Assembly (NCBI GenBank): GCA_963518165.1
Contig: CAUQHX010000001.1
Coordinates: 310,001 to 374,000, forward strand
Direction: 5' to 3'
Length of the DNA: 64,000 nt
From: Lancefieldella sp963518165
GTDB lineage: Bacteria; Actinomycetota; Coriobacteriia; Coriobacteriales; Atopobiaceae
A program made the position numbers and the translations under genes. The notes under the pieces are model-generated. The model saw only the letters and a list, made by a program, of their open reading frames with translations, was not told where the DNA came from and ran no database searches. Of this stretch, positions 61,214-64,000 are shown in pieces. Within the stretch, counting starts at the first letter, position 1. Each line of letters begins with the position of its first letter.

Positions 61214-61621
61214 CTAATTTCTAGCTTTTGACTTTTTTGAAGGTGAATACGTAGACACTGCCTTGTTCATCTGAACAAGAATAATTCCCAGGAAGATAAG
61301 CTGAAGGATCATAGGTGCAATTACCATAGGCTGAGAAGCAAGCTGCGAAACAAAAACCCACTCGATAGTAAAGAGAATAAGTACAACGCCGGCTACAAGA
61401 CGGACAATACCGTGGGTTTTCTCAAAATCTTTGGCCAAGCTAATGCATTTCTGCAGAATATAGCAGCAATAAACCGACATTAAGCTGCACAGGAGAAGCA
61501 CGATCATGCTGGAAGAAAAACGGCCATAGCCAACTGAAAAAGCAAAGATGACAATACCAGCAACACCAAGCGCGCCAAGCATAGAGGAAAGCGCCATCAT
61601 CAACTTAGTTCCACGATCCAT
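61214..61621 (-). CDS. Small four-helix membrane protein of unknown function
   Basis: This 135-residue protein starts MDRGTKLMMALSSM and has four hydrophobic helices (about 9-30, 38-57, 74-91, 98-116). A basic C-terminal tail follows (SPSKKSKARN). No motif is recognised. ATG 61621 follows TTGGGAG. It lies about 80 bases downstream of a second small four-helix protein, and the two may form a membrane pair. Both carry basic tails on the same side. Confidence 0.7.
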   Translation of the reverse strand: MDRGTKLMMALSSMLGALGVAGIVIFAFSVGYGRFSSSMIVLLLCSLMSVYCCYILQKCISLAKDFEKTHGIVRLVAGVVLILFTIEWVFVSQLASQPMVIAPMILQLIFLGIILVQMNKAVSTYSPSKKSKARN

Positions 61622-61702
61622 ACAAACTCCCAACAAGTCATTTCACAAATAAAACCGTACACAAGCGGAGCTAGAGCAACAAAATAACTTCAACAAAATA
61701 AC

Positions 61703-62080
61703 TTACTTGGCTTCGAGAGATTTTTTGACTTTATGAGATCCTCGAGCAACAGCACTTGCCATTGCCAACAGTGCAAACAGCTCAATGAACTGCAGTGTTA
61801 CAGAAGGAGTCAAAATCAACTGACCCACAACAGTAACAGCTAGCACCACACACGATCCAAAAATCATAGGATATGCGGCTGCAGCTCTATTAGGAACATT
61901 AGCCTCTCTAGCTGCATAACCACCAGTTAGAAGCGAGATCATACTTGCAAGCAAAAGAAGAGCGGAATCAATTGATGGACCAGCACCAATTACAAGAACC
62001 GCAACATTCACAAGACCTAAAAGTCCGCCAATTAAAAGCGTCAGGCTAAAAATCTTCATCTTACGAGTCTCAGGAGTCAT
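61703..62080 (-). CDS. Small four-helix membrane protein of unknown function
   Basis: This 125-residue protein (MTPETRKMKIFSLTLLIGG) has four hydrophobic segments and a Lys-rich tail (GSHKVKKSLEAK). Its layout parallels the downstream protein at 61214, though direct sequence similarity is weak. AGGGGAT precedes ATG 62080. No function is assigned. Confidence 0.7.
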   Translation of the reverse strand: MTPETRKMKIFSLTLLIGGLLGLVNVAVLVIGAGPSIDSALLLLASMISLLTGGYAAREANVPNRAAAAYPMIFGSCVVLAVTVVGQLILTPSVTLQFIELFALLAMASAVARGSHKVKKSLEAK

Positions 62081-62172
62081 GTATCCCCTATCTATCAAAT
62101 ATCACTTTGGCTATTGTACCCGTCTTTTATATAAATTACGTAATCGAATCATTGAACGGTAGAGAGTTTCGG

Positions 62173-62209
62173 TAAAAGAAATGGCGAGAAAACCACAGGG
62201 TTTCTCGCC
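62173..62209 (-). terminator. Terminator after a tRNA, formed by inverted GGCGAGAA octamers
   Basis: GGCGAGAAAACC (62183-62194) pairs with GGTTTCTCGCC (62199-62209), with one unpaired A and a short loop. ATTTCTTTTACC follows on the minus strand. Both arms are complete copies of the window's repeated octamer. Confidence 0.82.
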
Positions 62210-62220
62210 ACAAGTGTATT

Positions 62221-62296
62221 TGGTGGGCCCAGAGGGATTTGAACCCCCAACCCAGGGATTATGAGTCCCCTGCGCTAACCGTTGCGCCATGAGCCC
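62221..62296 (-). tRNA. tRNA with CAT anticodon (Met or lysidine-type Ile)
   Basis: Minus-strand cloverleaf: acceptor GGGCTCA/TGGGCCC with one G-U pair, D-arm GGCGCAACGGTTAGCGC, anticodon stem GGGGA/TCCCT with loop CTCATAA (anticodon CAT), T-arm GGGGGTTCAAATCCCTC, encoded CCA. It is not an initiator type by its paired first position. Elongator Met and Ile2 cannot be told apart safely by eye. Confidence 0.9.
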
Positions 62297-62300
62297 GTAA

Positions 62301-62328
62301 GAAAAAAGCGGCGACAGATGCCGCCGCC
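62301..62328 (-). terminator. Terminator between tRNA-Ala and the CAT tRNA
   Basis: On the minus strand GGCGGCG pairs with CGCCGC and TTTTTTC follows. It separates the two tRNA transcripts, although read-through is possible. Confidence 0.8.
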
Positions 62329-62336
62329 AGAATGCG

Positions 62337-62412
62337 TGGTGGAGAATAGGGGGATCGAACCCCTGACCTCATGACTGCCAGTCATGCGCTCTCCCAGCTG
62401 AGCTAATTCCCC
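62337..62412 (-). tRNA. tRNA-Ala (GGC anticodon)
   Basis: Minus-strand cloverleaf: acceptor GGGGAAT/ATTCTCC with the Ala identity pair G3-U70, D-arm AGCTCAGCTGGGAGAGC, anticodon stem CATGA/TCATG with loop CTGGCAG (anticodon GGC), T-arm AGGGGTTCGATCCCCCT, encoded CCA. Confidence 0.95.
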
Positions 62413-62563
62413 GAACGTGGTGCGGGAAATACTATAGCAAACCAAAGCTCTGTTTTTCTCGACAATTTTCTAATTGGTTGTATATAAAACGAATTTGCAT
62501 AAAGTTTACTGGGTACACAAATAGTAATGACTACTTTTAAATGACACTAACTGGGAGTTTGTG

Positions 62564-63352
62564 ATGAATATAGAACTAGTACAGGGAATTTTGATTCCTT
62601 TTGCAGGAACTTCGTTAGGTGCAGCGATGGTCCTGTTTATGAAGAAAACCTTGAATCGCACGATTGAACGCGCTCTTACCGGTTTTGCTGCGGGCGTCAT
62701 GGTTGCTGCTTCTATCTGGAGTTTGTTGATTCCAGCCATTGAATCTTCTGAGGCAATGGGACAGTTTGCTTTTGTTCCCGCAGTAGTTGGATTTTGGGTA
62801 GGCACTCTTTTCTTGCTTCTACTTGACCACGTAATCCCCCACCTTCACCTGGGCGAGACAGACGATGAGGCTGAGGGCATTAAAACAAGCTGGCAGAAAT
62901 CAACGCTCATGGCACTAGCAGTAACACTCCACAACATTCCTGAAGGCATGGCCGTAGGCGTAGTTTTTGCTGGCTGGGTCTCGGGAAATTCTAATATCAC
63001 TTATGCAGGAGCCATGGCTTTGGCACTTGGCATTGCTATTCAGAACTTTCCTGAAGGTGCCATCATATCAATGCCTCTCCATGCAGGTGGCACCTCTAAA
63101 GGCAAATCCCTCATCTTGGGAATTTTATCTGGCATAGTTGAGCCTATTGGAGCGGTACTTACTATTCTTGCAGCAGAGCTTGTTATTCCAGTTCTTCCCT
63201 ACCTGCTTAGTTTTGCAGCAGGCGCCATGATGTATGTAGTAGTAGAAGAACTTATTCCAGAAATGAGTGAAGGCAAGCACTCAAACGTTGGAGTACTTGC
63301 CTTCGCATTAGGATTTACTGTAATGATGACCCTTGATGTAGCGCTTGGTTAA
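62564..63352 (+). CDS. ZIP-family divalent metal transporter (GufA/ZupT-like)
   Basis: This 262-residue membrane protein of about eight helices has the two ZIP metal-site helices: ALAVTLHNIPEGMAVGVVFAG (HNxPEG) and ALGIAIQNFPEGAIISMPL (xNxPEG). A His/Asp-rich loop (HVIPHLHLGETDDEAEG) lies between helices 3 and 4. It probably imports zinc, possibly iron or manganese. ATG 62564 is six bases after GGGAG; GTG 62561 is a weaker alternative. It is divergent from the tRNA cluster and convergent with proS. Confidence 0.92.
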   Translation: MNIELVQGILIPFAGTSLGAAMVLFMKKTLNRTIERALTGFAAGVMVAASIWSLLIPAIESSEAMGQFAFVPAVVGFWVGTLFLLLLDHVIPHLHLGETDDEAEGIKTSWQKSTLMALAVTLHNIPEGMAVGVVFAGWVSGNSNITYAGAMALALGIAIQNFPEGAIISMPLHAGGTSKGKSLILGILSGIVEPIGAVLTILAAELVIPVLPYLLSFAAGAMMYVVVEELIPEMSEGKHSNVGVLAFALGFTVMMTLDVALG

Positions 63353-63369
63353 TAACCAGGCGCTCTTTT

Positions 63370-64000
63370 TTAAAGCTCGCGCTCTGGAAGAATCTTCTCT
63401 GCCAGCCAGGAAGCAACCTCATCAAGAGCAACCTCAAAGCGCTCGCCAGTAGCACGCTCTTTGACTTCTGCGATGCCGTTAGCAACGCCCTTCTTGCCCA
63501 CAATAACCTGCCATGGGAAACCGATAAGGTCTGCATCTGCAAACTTAACGCCAGGACGCTCTGCACGATCATCAACAACAGTCTCAAGACCAGCGGCAAC
63601 GCAAGCGTCAGCTACAGCACCTGCTGCATTCCAAATCTCTGGATCTTTGTCGGAGAGGCAAAGGACAGAAACTTCATAAGGAGCAACAGAGACTGGCCAC
63701 TTGATGCCCTTCTCGTCATTGTATTGCTCAACAACTGCAGCCAGCAGTCTGGAAACACCAATGCCGTAGCAGCCCATAACAAGAGGCTTATCCTCGCCGT
63801 TTTCATCGGTGAAGGTGGCGTTAAGTGCTGAAGAGTACTTGGTACCAAGCTGGAAGACCTGGCCAACCTCAATACCGCGAGCAGCATGAAGAGGAAGACC
63901 ACACTCAGGACAAATATCACCCTCCTGAGAAGTGACAAGGTCTTTCCACTCGTTAATCTCAAAGTCACGACCAAGCTCAACGTGATCGAGGTGGTAGTCT
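63370..64000 (-). CDS. proS: Proline-tRNA ligase, C-terminal part (cut by the window edge)
   Basis: The reading frame continues uninterrupted to the right edge, so about 209 C-terminal residues are visible. They include a CPECG segment, the class II core GIEVGQVFQLGTKYSSALNATF, then VMGCYGIGVSRLLAAVVEQ (motif 3), and the anticodon-binding domain (VSVAPYEVSVLCL, VDDRAERPGVKFADADLIGFPWQVIVG). This is the bacterial-type ProRS. The N-terminus, the editing insert and the promoter lie outside. The stop is 18 bases from the convergent ZIP gene stop. Confidence 0.96.
   Translation of the reverse strand, partial: DYHLDHVELGRDFEINEWKDLVTSQEGDICPECGLPLHAARGIEVGQVFQLGTKYSSALNATFTDENGEDKPLVMGCYGIGVSRLLAAVVEQYNDEKGIKWPVSVAPYEVSVLCLSDKDPEIWNAAGAVADACVAAGLETVVDDRAERPGVKFADADLIGFPWQVIVGKKGVANGIAEVKERATGERFEVALDEVASWLAEKILPEREL

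Overview
The window looks like a chromosome segment of a Gram-positive, moderate-GC actinobacterium, most likely class Coriobacteriia (an Atopobium/Lancefieldella/Olsenella-like genome). The evidence is the LexA-box / LysM protein / nrdR order also found in actinobacteria, an FHA protein beside a MerR regulator as in the GarA/FtsR pair, an actinobacterial-style NlpC/P60 hydrolase, sortase-anchored surface proteins and no outer-membrane genes. The genus is an inference. Both ends cut genes or operons: the left edge starts inside a LexA-controlled intergenic region, and the right edge truncates proS.

Layout. 1-4.1 kb (+ strand): SOS-type promoter, LysM division-inhibitor-like protein, nrdR-dut, purine permease, trxB. 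4.2-6.2 kb (-): accessory GNAT, VOC and methyltransferase genes, then about 660 bp of AT-rich non-coding DNA. 6.9-9.8 kb (-): ClC chloride transporter and a Tat-type NlpC/P60 hydrolase. 10.2-16.7 kb (-): a compact run of M20 peptidase, pgsA, D,D-carboxypeptidase, GcvT-like protein, ridA, FHA protein, MerR regulator and apt. 16.9-23.8 kb: HAD phosphatase, two methyltransferases, TetR plus oleate hydratase, and NADH oxidase. 24.0-28.6 kb (-): an AT-rich defence operon of a DUF262/DUF1524 (GmrSD-like) nuclease, a Sau3AI/MutH-family endonuclease and a C5 cytosine methyltransferase. 28.7-31.6 kb: hcp divergent from a Crp/Fnr regulator with a perfect palindrome between them, then msrA. 31.6-32.1 kb: a non-coding element with terminal inverted repeats. 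32.2-34.3 kb: lipoprotein, MGMT-like protein, tRNA-Pro and another imported-looking methyltransferase.

34.4-57.6 kb is one long minus-strand housekeeping block. Many of its genes overlap by one base (TAATG) or nearly abut. It runs ABC-F, M50 protease, scpA-scpB, rluB-like, phosphatase, a cmk-plsC fusion, ispH, DUF512 radical SAM protein, der, plsY, gpsA, rpe, cysteine desulfurase, zinc-ribbon coiled-coil protein, coaBC, nfo, Uup-like ABC-F and a heterodimeric ABC exporter. Lipid synthesis (plsY, gpsA, plsC domain), chromosome segregation (scpAB) and ribosome biogenesis (der, rlu, ABC-F) are interleaved there. 57.7-60.3 kb holds two paralogous cell-wall-anchored proteins. 60.5-64 kb holds a VOC protein, three tRNAs, two small membrane proteins, a ZIP transporter and the 3' part of proS.

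Three signals are not explained by genes. The octamer GGCGAGAA occurs about 28 times on the two strands combined, against roughly 1-2 expected, and is missing from the genes that look imported. A roughly 495-bp MITE-like palindromic element lies at 31643-32138. A 57-58-nt dyad occurs twice (57619-57675 and 58815-58872), and one copy overlaps an ABC-F start codon. All positions and counts were read by eye.
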